Shown here piece by piece: positions 45,920-55,041 of a stretch of 64,000 nt of DNA. A model generated the notes under the pieces. It had not been told where the DNA came from. It did not search any database and saw only the letters and a program-made list of their open reading frames with translations. Where the stretch lies: positions 1 to 64,000 of the forward strand of contig CBFGRV010000001.1 in assembly GCA_965651265.1 (NCBI GenBank), read 5' to 3'. How positions within the stretch are numbered: the first letter of the stretch is position 1; each line of letters starts with the position of its first letter. The stretch is from CBFGRV01 sp965651265 (GTDB lineage Bacteria; Bacteroidota; Rhodothermia; Rhodothermales; VXPQ01). A program made the translations under genes and the position numbers.

Positions 45920-46789
45920 CTAGAATCGTTTCAGAACGCGCTGGATCGATGACGCATATCCGGCGCCGAAATGGTTCAGATGGTTGATCAGGTGGTACAG
46001 GTTGTAGATCTCGAACCTGACCTCCCACTCGTCTTCGAGCGGCCACGCCTCCTGATAAGCCGCGTAGAAATCCATCGGGAAGCCCCCGAAGAGCCGCGTC
46101 ATCGCGAGATCCGTCTCACGATGTCCGAAGTACGTCGCAGGGTCTATGAGCGCCGCATGACCGTCACTCGCGGGGATGAAGTTTCCCGCCCAGAGATCAC
46201 CGTGAACCACGCTCGCTTCCGGATGCATCGGAAGATAGGCGTCCAGTTGATCGCCAATCCGCTTCAACGGAGCCTCCCAGGCATTTTGCCAGATGCCGGT
46301 CTGCTTCGCGCGCCGTACCTGAGGCTCTATGCGGCGTGTCCAAAAGAACTCCGGCCAATTTGCCTCCCACTCGTTCTCCTGGGGAAGGCGTCCGATGTAG
46401 TTGGATCTATGGAATCCATACCGTTCCGCGGAGTGCCGGTGGAGGTCGGCCAGGTCATGCCCGAAGGCCTCCCAAAACCGTTTCGATGTGACACTGGGTT
46501 CGATCCATTCGAGGAGGAGGATGCCGGCTTTTCCATCGCCACCGTCGACGACGATCAACGGTTCGGGTATTCGGATGGCGGAGCCTGCTTCGCGGAGAGC
46601 CCTCAATCCGGCCGCCTCGGCAGTAAAGGTGCGTGCCGCCTCTTCCCGACTCCACTTCAGAAAGTATGTACCGGCGTCCGTTCCGAGGCGCGTCGCGTGG
46701 GCGATGCAGCCGCCACCCAGACTATCAGTAGTCTGGATGACTTCGCCTAGCCCCTCCTCCACGAGTTCGCATACATCATCGGGCAGCAT
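45920..46789 (-). CDS. fructosamine kinase family protein
   Basis: A 289-residue member of the fructosamine-3-kinase/ketosamine kinase family, with the aminoglycoside phosphotransferase fold. Marks: the substrate/ATP motif VVHGDLWAGNFI (catalytic Asp, about 194) and ALIDPATYFGHRETDLAMTRLFGGF (metal Asp, about 215). Such enzymes phosphorylate sugar adducts on lysines and help to undo glycation. It overlaps the phosphatase gene by 14 bp; bacterial fructosamine kinases are often found next to low-molecular-weight phosphatases, and a joint deglycation role has been proposed for such pairs. Confidence 0.93.
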   Translation of the reverse strand: MLPDDVCELVEEGLGEVIQTTDSLGGGCIAHATRLGTDAGTYFLKWSREEAARTFTAEAAGLRALREAGSAIRIPEPLIVVDGGDGKAGILLLEWIEPSVTSKRFWEAFGHDLADLHRHSAERYGFHRSNYIGRLPQENEWEANWPEFFWTRRIEPQVRRAKQTGIWQNAWEAPLKRIGDQLDAYLPMHPEASVVHGDLWAGNFIPASDGHAALIDPATYFGHRETDLAMTRLFGGFPMDFYAAYQEAWPLEDEWEVRFEIYNLYHLINHLNHFGAGYASSIQRVLKRF

Positions 46790-47297
46790 CGGCCATTTCT
46801 TTCAAGCCATACTCCTCGATCAAACGACGCAGAAGGTTTTTCGCGGTGCGATCGACGATCTCGTAGACCTTCACGAAGCCACCATCGCCTCCATAGTACG
46901 GGTCCGGGACCTGGTAGTCCTCCGGCTCCGGGTCGAACTCCCTGAACAGCCGTACCTTGTTTCCGTAGCGATCCCCTCGATCCAGATAGAGCACATCGTT
47001 AAGGTTGTTCTTATCCATCACGAAGATGTGATCGAACTCTCCGAGATGATCCTCGATGAACTGCTGTGCTCGATGCGACTCGAGATCGACGCCGAAGCGC
47101 GTCGCGGTGCGCCGCATGCGCGCATCGGCGGGTCCCCCGACGTGCCAGCTGCCCGTGCCGGACGACTGGATCTCGAAAGCGTCCTCGAGACCGGCTTGTC
47201 GAACATGGGCGCGAAACACCGCTTCGGCCAGGGGACTACGGCAGATATTCCCCAGGCAAACGAACATTATTCGTATTTTGGACATCTGCTCAGGCAT
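46776..47297 (-). CDS. low-molecular-weight protein-tyrosine phosphatase
   Basis: A 173-residue phosphatase with the P-loop in VCLGNICRSPLAEAVF (Cx5R, about 15-21) and the general-acid Asp in VPDPYYGGDGGF (about 132). The start is the ATG at 47297 or the Met at 47285 (MSKIRIMF). Overlap with the fructosamine kinase gene suggests a shared message; phosphoprotein, phosphosugar-protein and exopolysaccharide-kinase substrates are all possible. Confidence 0.94.
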   Translation of the reverse strand: MPEQMSKIRIMFVCLGNICRSPLAEAVFRAHVRQAGLEDAFEIQSSGTGSWHVGGPADARMRRTATRFGVDLESHRAQQFIEDHLGEFDHIFVMDKNNLNDVLYLDRGDRYGNKVRLFREFDPEPEDYQVPDPYYGGDGGFVKVYEIVDRTAKNLLRRLIEEYGLKEMADAAR

Positions 47298-47385
47298 TCT
47301 CTAGCGTCGTGCGATTTCAACTTCATGCTTTAGCAGAGCTTGTATTCGATTCCCGTCGCCTTATTCCCCATGCATCCAAAATTCA

Positions 47386-48612
47386 ATGGCACAACCACTG
47401 CCGCTATTCAGCCAAGATCAACGTCAGGTGTACAGTGTTCGACACCTGACGCGCGACCTTCGACGCTCACTCGAGCGTGGCTTCAGCGGTATCTGGGTAG
47501 AAGGTGAGATTTCGAACTTCAAGCGGCATTCTTCCGGGCATTGCTACTTCACCTTGAAGGATGATGAGGCACAGCTTCGGGCGGTGATGTTTCGAAGCCA
47601 GGCCCGGTTCGTACGCCTGAATCCGCAAGATGGAATGCTCGTGAGGGTTCTCGGCGACATTTCCGTCTACGAGCAGCGTGGGGATCTGCAGGTGATGGTG
47701 AAATCTATGCAGCTCGCCGGCGAGGGGGCGCTGCTTAGGGCGTTCGAAACCCTTAAGCGCAGACTGGCTGCCGAAGGATTATTCGATGCGGCCCACAAGA
47801 AGCCTCTTCCGGCGTATCCCAGACGCATCGGCGTCGTGACATCGGACTCGGGGGCCGCTCTACACGACATCCTGACTATCATTCGCCGGCGCTATCCCTG
47901 TGTAACGGTCATGCTGATGCCTGTCCAGGTGCAGGGTATGGGCGCGGGCGAAGAGATTGCGCGTGCAGTAACCGCATTCAATTTCCGAGCTGATCGGCCT
48001 GACGTGCTCATCGTAGGTCGCGGCGGCGGTTCGATGGAGGACCTGTGGGCCTTCAACGAAGAGGTCGTGGCCCGTGCTATCTACGCGTCGGAGATTCCCG
48101 TCATTAGTGCCGTAGGGCATGAAACGGATTTCTCGATCGCCGATTTCGTCGCTGACGTTCGTGCCGCAACGCCTTCCATGGCCGCTGAACTGGCCGTGCC
48201 GGATCGCCAGGAGCTGGCCGCTGCCATCCGCCAGAGGGCCCATTCCATCCAGAACTGTCTCACGCGGACCGTCGATCGGTATCGGCGTCACATCGAGTAT
48301 CTGACGTCGTCGCACCACTTCCTGAGACCTCGCGATCTGTTACGCCATCATGCACAGAACGTCGATGAGCTGATAGATCGATTGGGCCGCTGCGCACGTC
48401 AATCGATAGCGCACAAGCGCCGGCACGTCGAGTCGTTGCTCGACCGCCTCGTCCTCCTGCGACCTGATCTGCCACTTGAGCGGGGTTTCGTGCTCGTCGA
48501 ACGGGACGGCTCGCTCGTACGTCATGCGGCCGATGTTAAGCCAGGAGATGGTCTTGCCCTCCGATTCCATGACGGTCGCCGCCAGGTACGCGCCGTTGAC
48601 GGAAAGCCGTGA
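47386..48612 (+). CDS. xseA: exodeoxyribonuclease VII large subunit
   Basis: A 408-residue nuclease subunit that degrades single-stranded DNA to oligonucleotides. N-terminal OB fold (about 14-110: YSVRHLTRDLRRSLERGF, IWVEGEISNFKRHSSGHCYF), then the catalytic core with RIGVVTSDSGAALHDIL, LIVGRGGGSMEDLWAFNEE and ISAVGHETDFSIADFVAD, a helical arm, and a C-terminal segment ending in DGRRQVRAV. The small subunit gene xseB lies about 2.3 kb further on, not adjacent. Confidence 0.96.
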   Translation: MAQPLPLFSQDQRQVYSVRHLTRDLRRSLERGFSGIWVEGEISNFKRHSSGHCYFTLKDDEAQLRAVMFRSQARFVRLNPQDGMLVRVLGDISVYEQRGDLQVMVKSMQLAGEGALLRAFETLKRRLAAEGLFDAAHKKPLPAYPRRIGVVTSDSGAALHDILTIIRRRYPCVTVMLMPVQVQGMGAGEEIARAVTAFNFRADRPDVLIVGRGGGSMEDLWAFNEEVVARAIYASEIPVISAVGHETDFSIADFVADVRAATPSMAAELAVPDRQELAAAIRQRAHSIQNCLTRTVDRYRRHIEYLTSSHHFLRPRDLLRHHAQNVDELIDRLGRCARQSIAHKRRHVESLLDRLVLLRPDLPLERGFVLVERDGSLVRHAADVKPGDGLALRFHDGRRQVRAVDGKP

Positions 48613-48784
48613 AAATCTAAGTCAGCGGGACCACAGCCATTCGGCAGACGTAGTGGCAGGGTCGAAACGCGGCGGCTTCCGTGGCGAGGGGTATCTCCGA
48701 ACGGTTGCGCGCGTCTCGATGCTGTCGCGAGATTGACATTTCCTGGCGAATCACGTAGGCTGCCGTGAAAGATCCACGTATCGC

Positions 48785-49858
48785 ATGAGTGCATCCACAG
48801 CGCGTCTTAGCGTTGAGCTGACACCCTCGGCACGTGTCGATATCATCGACATCACATCACGGATAGCCGAGGAATACGGAGACGTCCTCTCTCAGTATCG
48901 CAAGGCGCTTTTCTGCTCCCATCACACAACCGCGGGTTTTTTCGACCAGAACCTCCTTTCGAGGCTCGACCACAGTCCTGATTCGCTAAAGGTCTTCCTC
49001 CGGACGTTTCAAGAGCTGTTTCCTCCCGGAGCGGAATATCACCACGATCAACTGCACCTCCGGACGGAGCTCACTGAGGAAGAGCGAAAGTCGGAGCCGC
49101 GAAATGCGGACTCACACCTCAAATTCATCAGCTCGGGCCTGGAGAGCTGTGTCGCTTACAAGAATGCGCCTGATGCTGCCGTCTACTTCGTCGATCTCGA
49201 TGGCATCAACCAGGACCGCCCACGCCTACGGCATTCGACGATCGTGGCCTTCAACGATGAGGAGTTCGTCGATCGCCGAACATTCGAGATCCCGGTTTCA
49301 TCCCACGCGATCGATTCGATCAACCTGAAGGATCCACAGCTTGGGTTCTACGGGCGCCTTCAAGACCTGGTCGCACTTCATGGAATCGACAAGGGGTGGA
49401 TCGAAATCGAGCTTGATCCTGAGGAGCGGAACACGGCGTTGACCGTGAACGAATTCGAGACTCTTCTGATGAAGCACGATATGATCGACGTGCTTCAGAA
49501 TCCACTTCGCTTCGTTGCCCAGAAGGGCCGCAGCATGATTCGGGATCCGAGAGCCATTCCCGGAAAGGCGAAGAACTACGCCAAATACGACCTCGTGCGG
49601 TTGCTGAATGAGGTTCTGGATACACTGGGGCTCAACGAGTCCGTCGTCGAACGTGTGATCGACCGACTCATGGCCTTTCCGGCTTCGCGGTTCTTACGCA
49701 TGCGACGATCCATTCGGCTGCTCGTATGCGATGATGACACGTGCGGCGGTGCCGGTACCATCGTACAGGGCCGCTACCAGAGCCCGATACTTGTCCAGTG
49801 GGCGAAAGCGAGCTCCGGCACCCGGCGCTTGACCGTTACGATCAAACGGTGCCTCTAG
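48785..49858 (+). CDS. YjbQ/UPF0047-like protein fused to an unassigned C-terminal domain
   Basis: A 357-residue protein. The N-terminal 165 residues or so resemble the YjbQ family (about 135-140 residues), which has been linked to thiamine phosphate synthesis: CSHHTTAGFF with H47 and TTAG, AEYHHDQ (83-89), RNADSHLKFISSGLES (H111) and VYFVDLDGINQDRPR (134-147) follow the family pattern HTTAG / NAHAHL / EFDGPR with changes. An insert (about 86-105) is unusual. The rest (about 170-357) matches no family I know; it contains a helical part and a beta end with CDDDTCGG. No membrane segment. It lies 172 bp after xseA. Confidence 0.7.
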   Translation: MSASTARLSVELTPSARVDIIDITSRIAEEYGDVLSQYRKALFCSHHTTAGFFDQNLLSRLDHSPDSLKVFLRTFQELFPPGAEYHHDQLHLRTELTEEERKSEPRNADSHLKFISSGLESCVAYKNAPDAAVYFVDLDGINQDRPRLRHSTIVAFNDEEFVDRRTFEIPVSSHAIDSINLKDPQLGFYGRLQDLVALHGIDKGWIEIELDPEERNTALTVNEFETLLMKHDMIDVLQNPLRFVAQKGRSMIRDPRAIPGKAKNYAKYDLVRLLNEVLDTLGLNESVVERVIDRLMAFPASRFLRMRRSIRLLVCDDDTCGGAGTIVQGRYQSPILVQWAKASSGTRRLTVTIKRCL

Positions 49859-49885
49859 GTGAAGGCGCCTGAGGCCGCCGAGGGA

Positions 49886-50689
49886 TCAAATCAGCGAGCG
49901 TGACTGACCCCCGTCGACGTTCAAGCACGCCCCAGTAATCAGGCTTGCTCGCGGTGAGACCAGGAATGTGACGACGTCCGCAACCTCGTCGGCCGTGCCG
50001 AACCTTCCAATGGGAAGGTTGGCCTGGATGAAGGCTTTCATTGCCTCAGGGTCTTGTTGAACTCGACGATCCCAACTGCCACCTGGAAAACGAATTGAGC
50101 CGGGCGCCACGCTGTTGACCCTGATATTTTGAGACGCAAGCTCCAGCGCCATGATCTTCGCCAGGCTGATCACTGCGGATTTTGTCGTGTTGTAAAGAGA
50201 AAGCCCGGGACCGCCCGCTTCGCGACCGAATATCGAGGAAATGAACACGATCGAACCCCCTCCGCGCTGTCGCATGATCGGGATGGCCGCGCGGCTGCAT
50301 CGCACATGAGCCATCAGATTCAAATCGAGGATGGCTTCCCAGTCCTCGTCCGTTGTCTCCTCGAACAGTTTGCGTCGATTGCCGCCCACGTTGTTGACCA
50401 GGATATCGAGTTGCCCAAAGTAGTCCATGGTGGCCTCGATGAGGCGCGCAGGCGCGTCGGGCTCCGTTAGATCCCCTACGAAGCCTATTACGTCACCTCC
50501 AGCCTCGATAAGCTGTAGCCGAACCTGCTCGACATCATCTTCGCTCCGCGCACAAAGCGTGACACGGCAGCCCTCCTCTACCAGACGACCGGCGATGTAC
50601 CGCCCGATTCCACGACTTGAGCCCGTAACGATGGCTACCTTTCCAGTGAGTCCTAAATCCATGATACCACGGTCCAATCCTGTGTTCAT
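49886..50689 (-). CDS. short-chain dehydrogenase/reductase
   Basis: A 267-residue classical SDR oxidoreductase. NAD(P) site VTGSSRGIGRYIAG (about 21-34), structural NNVGGN (99-104), catalytic Ser near 151, Y166 and K170 in LSLYNTTKSAV, and VNSVAPGSIRFPGG. The C-terminal TGACLNVDGGQSRS is typical of 3-oxoacyl-ACP-reductase-like members, but the substrate is not defined. An AGGGGG ribosome site supports the ATG at 50689; an inner ATG at 50662 is possible. It stands alone, divergent from xseB. Confidence 0.92.
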   Translation of the reverse strand: MNTGLDRGIMDLGLTGKVAIVTGSSRGIGRYIAGRLVEEGCRVTLCARSEDDVEQVRLQLIEAGGDVIGFVGDLTEPDAPARLIEATMDYFGQLDILVNNVGGNRRKLFEETTDEDWEAILDLNLMAHVRCSRAAIPIMRQRGGGSIVFISSIFGREAGGPGLSLYNTTKSAVISLAKIMALELASQNIRVNSVAPGSIRFPGGSWDRRVQQDPEAMKAFIQANLPIGRFGTADEVADVVTFLVSPRASLITGACLNVDGGQSRSLI

Positions 50690-50869
50690 CTTGCCCCCTA
50701 GTGGTCGAGCAACTTAACGAGTCGGGGGCAGGCAATCACGTCGCCGTCGAAATGATGATCAAATCCTCCGTGTGGAAAACAAATACCCGGGCGGGCGAAT
50801 TACATATATGCTGCCCCCGGCAGCTTACACCTGCCGTCTACGAACCTGAGCCCTCACTGATAGCATAAC

Positions 50870-51097
50870 ATGTCGGAAACTCCTTCCCCACCGCCTGGAA
50901 GCGATCCGCTGCCGGAGGATCTGACGTTCGAGGAGGCCGTGAAACGCCTCGAGAATATTGTCCGAACGCTCGAGGACGACGGCTACAAACTCGAGGAAGC
51001 TTTACAGGCCCACGCCGAAGGCATGGCTCTTGCAAGGTTCTGTATGGAGCGCCTCGAAGCCGCTGAGCTAAAAATCCAAAAGGTCGGTCTGGAATGA
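50870..51097 (+). CDS. xseB: exodeoxyribonuclease VII small subunit
   Basis: A 75-residue subunit that binds the helical arm of XseA. Family sequence: LTFEEAVKRLENIVRTLEDD, YKLEEALQAHAEGMALARFC, RLEAAELKIQKV. Its stop overlaps the next gene's ATG by 4 bp. Separation from xseA means that the two subunits must be balanced in trans. Confidence 0.95.
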   Translation: MSETPSPPPGSDPLPEDLTFEEAVKRLENIVRTLEDDGYKLEEALQAHAEGMALARFCMERLEAAELKIQKVGLE

Positions 51098-51633
51098 CGA
51101 AATCAGGAAACAAGGTCCTGTCAATAGACACGCTTCCCGATGATGCGAGACTTTGGATCTACGCGTGCGACCGTGAGCTCAACGAATTAGAGGAGCTACG
51201 CGTGAAGGAGATTTTGACTGAGTTCTGCGCCGAGTGGACCTCGCACGGGCGGTCCGTCGAAAGTGCGGCGGATGTCATAGAAGGAAAGTTTGCGCTCATC
51301 GGAGGCCACATCGTGGATGGAGATGTATCCGGCTGCGGCATCGACAAATCGACTCGTGCCCTGAATGCTGCGGCTTCGGAGCTTGGATTCGAGTGGCTTC
51401 CGGGCCTCACGATTCACTATCGTGATGATCGCGGCGTGCCAAGATCCGTCTCACGTCCCGAATTCCGGCGCCTCGTCAATGAGGGTGTGGTCACTGGCGA
51501 TACGCTGGTTTTTGATCTGAGCATCGACACGGTGGGCCGGTTTCGACGCGGCGAGTTCGAGCGAAGGGCGTCTTCGACCTGGCATGCCAGAGTCTATGGC
51601 ATTCCCCAAACGGAGCAACCACTACATTCCTGA
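51094..51633 (+). CDS. Bacteroidota conserved protein (family often named 'ABC transporter ATPase')
   Basis: A 179-residue soluble protein. DDARLWIYACDRELNELEEL (about 15-34), FCAEWTSHGRSVESAA (about 45-60), SGCGIDKSTRALNAA and GVVTGDTLVFDLSIDTVGRF follow the pattern of a conserved Bacteroidota family. The database name is misleading: no Walker A or B motif is present and no transport link is evident. Function unknown. It is translationally coupled to xseB by an ATGA overlap. Confidence 0.78.
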   Translation: MTKSGNKVLSIDTLPDDARLWIYACDRELNELEELRVKEILTEFCAEWTSHGRSVESAADVIEGKFALIGGHIVDGDVSGCGIDKSTRALNAAASELGFEWLPGLTIHYRDDRGVPRSVSRPEFRRLVNEGVVTGDTLVFDLSIDTVGRFRRGEFERRASSTWHARVYGIPQTEQPLHS

Positions 51634-51789
51634 GGATCTTGTACAAATGGCGTAATTCTTGGACTACGGGAAGCCGCACGAGGCGTAGCCGTACATCCAA
51701 CTGAAACCCCCTGGAATGATCGACGTGGTAGTGTCCGCGACGAAAACTGATGAGCTGAGGTTCAGTCGGTTCGACAAGATTGCACTGAG

Positions 51790-52752
51790 ATGACGATGCG
51801 AAACTGGTTAGGACATGCACTCCTGGCGCTGCTGGTAGTCGCTCTCGCCGCCCCGGCCCGGGCTCAGGATTATATCAATCAGGAGGCCATTGAGAATGTC
51901 CTCACACAGTATCGGGTGAACGATCTCGAAGATCTGCCGGAAATCTATTATCGGTACGAGATATTGACCGATCCGCGAGGCAACTCCGTACTGGCACGAA
52001 ATTCCTTTTACAAAATGATCGGTCGGGGCGACTCCGAGCTCGGCCGCGAACGTGCCAAGGTCGTGGAGCTGCTCAACCGGAAGCTGCTCGTTAATGCCCA
52101 GATCGGTGATACACTCGTTGTTCCTGAAGTCTTCGAAGTCGATTTCCGCGCCTATTCGCCGTTTCCACGGTACTATCCGGGGGCACGCGATTTCGAGAAG
52201 CTCTTCATCATACACAAGTCCGTGCAGGCCTGGGCTGCCTATGAATACGGGCAACTTGTACGCTGGGGAATTGTGAACACAGGATCCGAGGAGACCCCGA
52301 CGCCGACGGGTCGCTACAATTTCAACTGGAAGGAGGAGTATCGGGTATCCTCACTGAGCCCTCCCGACGAGCCGTGGGAGATGTACTGGGTCTTCAACTT
52401 CCATAACGAACGGGGCATCCACATCCATCAGTACCCCATGCCGACGGGTGGACCGACGAGTCACGGGTGTGTCCGTCTCGTGGACACGGACGCCAAGTGG
52501 ATCTATGATTGGGCCGATCCGTGGACCGTATCGAACGGACGCGTCGACTATGCTTCTGCTGGGAGCCGCGTAATCAAGCCCGGGACGACCGTTCTGGTAC
52601 TGGGCGAGGACCCCGTCGGTGCGCCGCACCCCTTCGATTACAAGAAGAGGTATCCGGTCCTGAGGCGGCTCGAGCTGCCGGCTCATCCCTATGACGTCCC
52701 GGCCGGAACGCCGCAGCAGGAGCACTTCGACCGCCTCCGCGCCTCGCGCTAA
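51790..52752 (+). CDS. exported L,D-transpeptidase (YkuD family)
   Basis: A 320-residue exported enzyme that likely cross-links peptidoglycan stem peptides or attaches proteins to them. Signal peptide about 1-26 (LLALLVVALAAPARAQ). The YkuD catalytic signature is in GIHIHQYPMP and GGPTSHGCVRLVDTDAKWIY, with H225 and nucleophile C227. An N-terminal domain of about 110 residues (VLTQYRVNDLEDLPEIYYRY) comes first. Located in the periplasm. It is followed by convergent lepB. Confidence 0.92.
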   Translation: MTMRNWLGHALLALLVVALAAPARAQDYINQEAIENVLTQYRVNDLEDLPEIYYRYEILTDPRGNSVLARNSFYKMIGRGDSELGRERAKVVELLNRKLLVNAQIGDTLVVPEVFEVDFRAYSPFPRYYPGARDFEKLFIIHKSVQAWAAYEYGQLVRWGIVNTGSEETPTPTGRYNFNWKEEYRVSSLSPPDEPWEMYWVFNFHNERGIHIHQYPMPTGGPTSHGCVRLVDTDAKWIYDWADPWTVSNGRVDYASAGSRVIKPGTTVLVLGEDPVGAPHPFDYKKRYPVLRRLELPAHPYDVPAGTPQQEHFDRLRASR

Positions 52753-52789
52753 GGCGGGTCAGGCGAGATCTTCCGAATGGATATCCGGC

Positions 52790-53896
52790 CTACCGTACGG
52801 CCCTGAACATTCGGGAGAATCGTGGCTCTCCCTCCTCCCGATCCCAGGAGAAGTAGATCGTCGTGGCACGTCCAACGACGTGATCCCAGGGGACAAATCC
52901 CCAGAAGCGGCTGTCGTACGAACTGTCTCGATTGTCACCCATCACGAAAAAGTAGTCCTGCTCGACGGCATAGCTGTTCGTGACCTCTCCATCGATCCAG
53001 ATAACGCCGCTCGAGTCGAACTCCAGATCATGCCCCTCATATCGCGTTATGATATCCTCATACACGGGCAGATTTTCCAGAGAGAGCCGAAGCAGATCTC
53101 CGCGCGCGGGTATATAGATCGGTCCATAGTTGTCGCGATCGAATGAAGCCCCAGTCGGGAAAATCTGTCCAGATCGAAAACTGCCATCAGGAAGAACCAG
53201 AGGTTGGATGGAGGCAATCTCATCCCACATTCCGATCTCTTCGGCGAGGGCCGCCGTCGACTGGAAGGATATGCCGTCGAGTTGTGATCCAACCTGGCCG
53301 ACCTCCTCGATCTCGACGCTCTCGAGCCGCTGAACGGGTAACTTCGCCGACGACTTCCGAACGGCGAGCCATTTCTGCTGCATTTCCGGCAGCAACGGCA
53401 ACGCACGGCCATTCGCGTACGGGATCTTGTCCACAATCGAGAGCGTGTCGCCGGGCATGCCGATGACACGTTTGATGTAATGCGTCTTCCGTCCGATCGG
53501 GCCCTCTTCAAGGGGGAAATTGAAGACGATGATGTCCCCGCGGCTGGGCTCTACTAGCCCCGAAATCCGACTGCGCGGAAATTGCAGACCGGGGATGTGC
53601 CAGTTCGTGAACGGAATTCCAATGGTCTCGGGGAGTCGCGGCCCGTAATGCAGCTTGGAGACGATCACGAAGTCGCCAGCAAGAAGCGTTCGTTCCATCG
53701 ACGTGGTTGGAATCCGATACGCCTCCACTATATATCCGCGGATGAACGTTGCCGCGCAGAGTGCAATCAGGATCGTCACGAGCCAGTCGCGCACCGTCAC
53801 GGAGCCGCCTTTCGTTTTATCACTCCGTTTCGAGCGTGGCTCGAGCGGTGACGAAGCAGGCTCCTCAGCCAGTGGACGATCAACAGCCTCGGGCAT
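52790..53896 (-). CDS. lepB: signal peptidase I (first of two tandem copies)
   Basis: A 368-residue membrane protease that removes Sec signal peptides. Acidic N-terminus, one membrane helix (about 37-56), the nucleophile Ser66 (TTSMERTLL), general-base Lys142 (HYIKRVIGMPGD), and box E GDNRDSSYDSRFWGFVP. Between boxes D and E there is a long insert (about 155-290), typical of Bacteroidota enzymes. It starts 10 bp after the second copy's stop. The two share only box-level similarity, so the duplication is old and the substrates may differ. Confidence 0.95.
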   Translation of the reverse strand: MPEAVDRPLAEEPASSPLEPRSKRSDKTKGGSVTVRDWLVTILIALCAATFIRGYIVEAYRIPTTSMERTLLAGDFVIVSKLHYGPRLPETIGIPFTNWHIPGLQFPRSRISGLVEPSRGDIIVFNFPLEEGPIGRKTHYIKRVIGMPGDTLSIVDKIPYANGRALPLLPEMQQKWLAVRKSSAKLPVQRLESVEIEEVGQVGSQLDGISFQSTAALAEEIGMWDEIASIQPLVLPDGSFRSGQIFPTGASFDRDNYGPIYIPARGDLLRLSLENLPVYEDIITRYEGHDLEFDSSGVIWIDGEVTNSYAVEQDYFFVMGDNRDSSYDSRFWGFVPWDHVVGRATTIYFSWDREEGEPRFSRMFRAVR

Positions 53897-53905
53897 GGGC
53901 GGTCC

Positions 53906-55030
53906 TCATCGAATCGTGTTGAAGATCCGCCCGAATCGTGGCAGCATTGCGTCGCTATCCCACGAGAAGTAAATGAGGATGGCTTTGCCAACGATGTGAT
54001 TCATCGGCACGAATCCCCAGAAGCGTGAATCCTCCGAATTGTCCCGATTGTCGCCCATCATGAAGTAGTAATCCTGTCTGAACGTATAAGAGTCGGCAGG
54101 CTGCCCATCGATCTCGACAGTACCATCCTCGAGAAGGCGACCGGTATGGCCCTCGTATTCGGTGATGGCGGGTCCGTAGACCGCCCAGGTCTCGGCATTC
54201 AGCTCTATCGTCTCCCCTCGTGCCGGAATGTGGACGGGTCCGTAATTATCCGGCGTGTAGCCACGGTCGGCCGGATACATCAGAGAGCTGTAGCCCACGT
54301 TATCCGGAGCGATGTAGGGCTCGATCTTTTCTACCCACGGCCACGAATTGATCTCCTCGACTGCCTCGCGCGTGGACAATACACGCACAACGCTGGGATT
54401 TGAGGTTCCCTGCACGTCGGATACACCAAGCGCCCGAAGTGTGGATCCGGAGAGAGCTACGCGTGGATCCCGCTTGTACACGTTCCAATACTGCTGCATG
54501 GTAGGCAGCATCGGCAGCGCTTCACCATCAATGTGCACGATCTTGTCTATGACCTGCAGATCCTCCCCAGGCAGGCCGACGACGCGTTTGATGTAATGCA
54601 TCTTCCGGTCGACGGGCTTGTCCTCGGGCGGGAAGTTGAAGACGACGGCATCACCTCGCTTCACCTCTGAAAATCCGGGAAGTCGCGTATGGGGAAGCGT
54701 CAGTCCGGGCAGGTAGATCTGCGTGAATGGGATGCCTAGCGTTATGGGCGTACGGGTTCCATAGTGCAGCTTCGAAACGAACAGGTAGTCGCCCACCAAC
54801 AGGCTCTTCTCCATCGAGGGAGTCGGAATCCGGAAGAGGTCGAACAGAAAGGTCCGGATGATGAGCATGACCACGACGGCGAAAATGATTGCGTCGCTCC
54901 ATTCGCGGATCTTGCTCTTGGGCTTGCGCTTCGCGTCGCTCTTCCCGTTCGTTTGCGCGGAGCTCATCCGTGCGATTCGCTCGTCGGTCGAGCCTCGTCG
55001 AGATCTGCCTTTGGTCTTTGGTCCAGCCAA
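53906..55030 (-). CDS. lepB: signal peptidase I (second tandem copy)
   Basis: A 374-residue signal peptidase with a long basic N-terminus (about 1-45), a membrane helix (about 46-64), Ser72 (TPSMEKSLL), Lys148 (HYIKRVVGLPGED) and box E GDNRDNSEDSRFWGFVP. The insert between boxes D and E is about as long as in its neighbour. It lies between the unknown exported protein gene (12 bp) and the other lepB (10 bp), so one transcript carries lepA and both peptidases. Confidence 0.95.
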   Translation of the reverse strand: MAGPKTKGRSRRGSTDERIARMSSAQTNGKSDAKRKPKSKIREWSDAIIFAVVVMLIIRTFLFDLFRIPTPSMEKSLLVGDYLFVSKLHYGTRTPITLGIPFTQIYLPGLTLPHTRLPGFSEVKRGDAVVFNFPPEDKPVDRKMHYIKRVVGLPGEDLQVIDKIVHIDGEALPMLPTMQQYWNVYKRDPRVALSGSTLRALGVSDVQGTSNPSVVRVLSTREAVEEINSWPWVEKIEPYIAPDNVGYSSLMYPADRGYTPDNYGPVHIPARGETIELNAETWAVYGPAITEYEGHTGRLLEDGTVEIDGQPADSYTFRQDYYFMMGDNRDNSEDSRFWGFVPMNHIVGKAILIYFSWDSDAMLPRFGRIFNTIR

Positions 55031-55041
55031 AATCTATTGTC

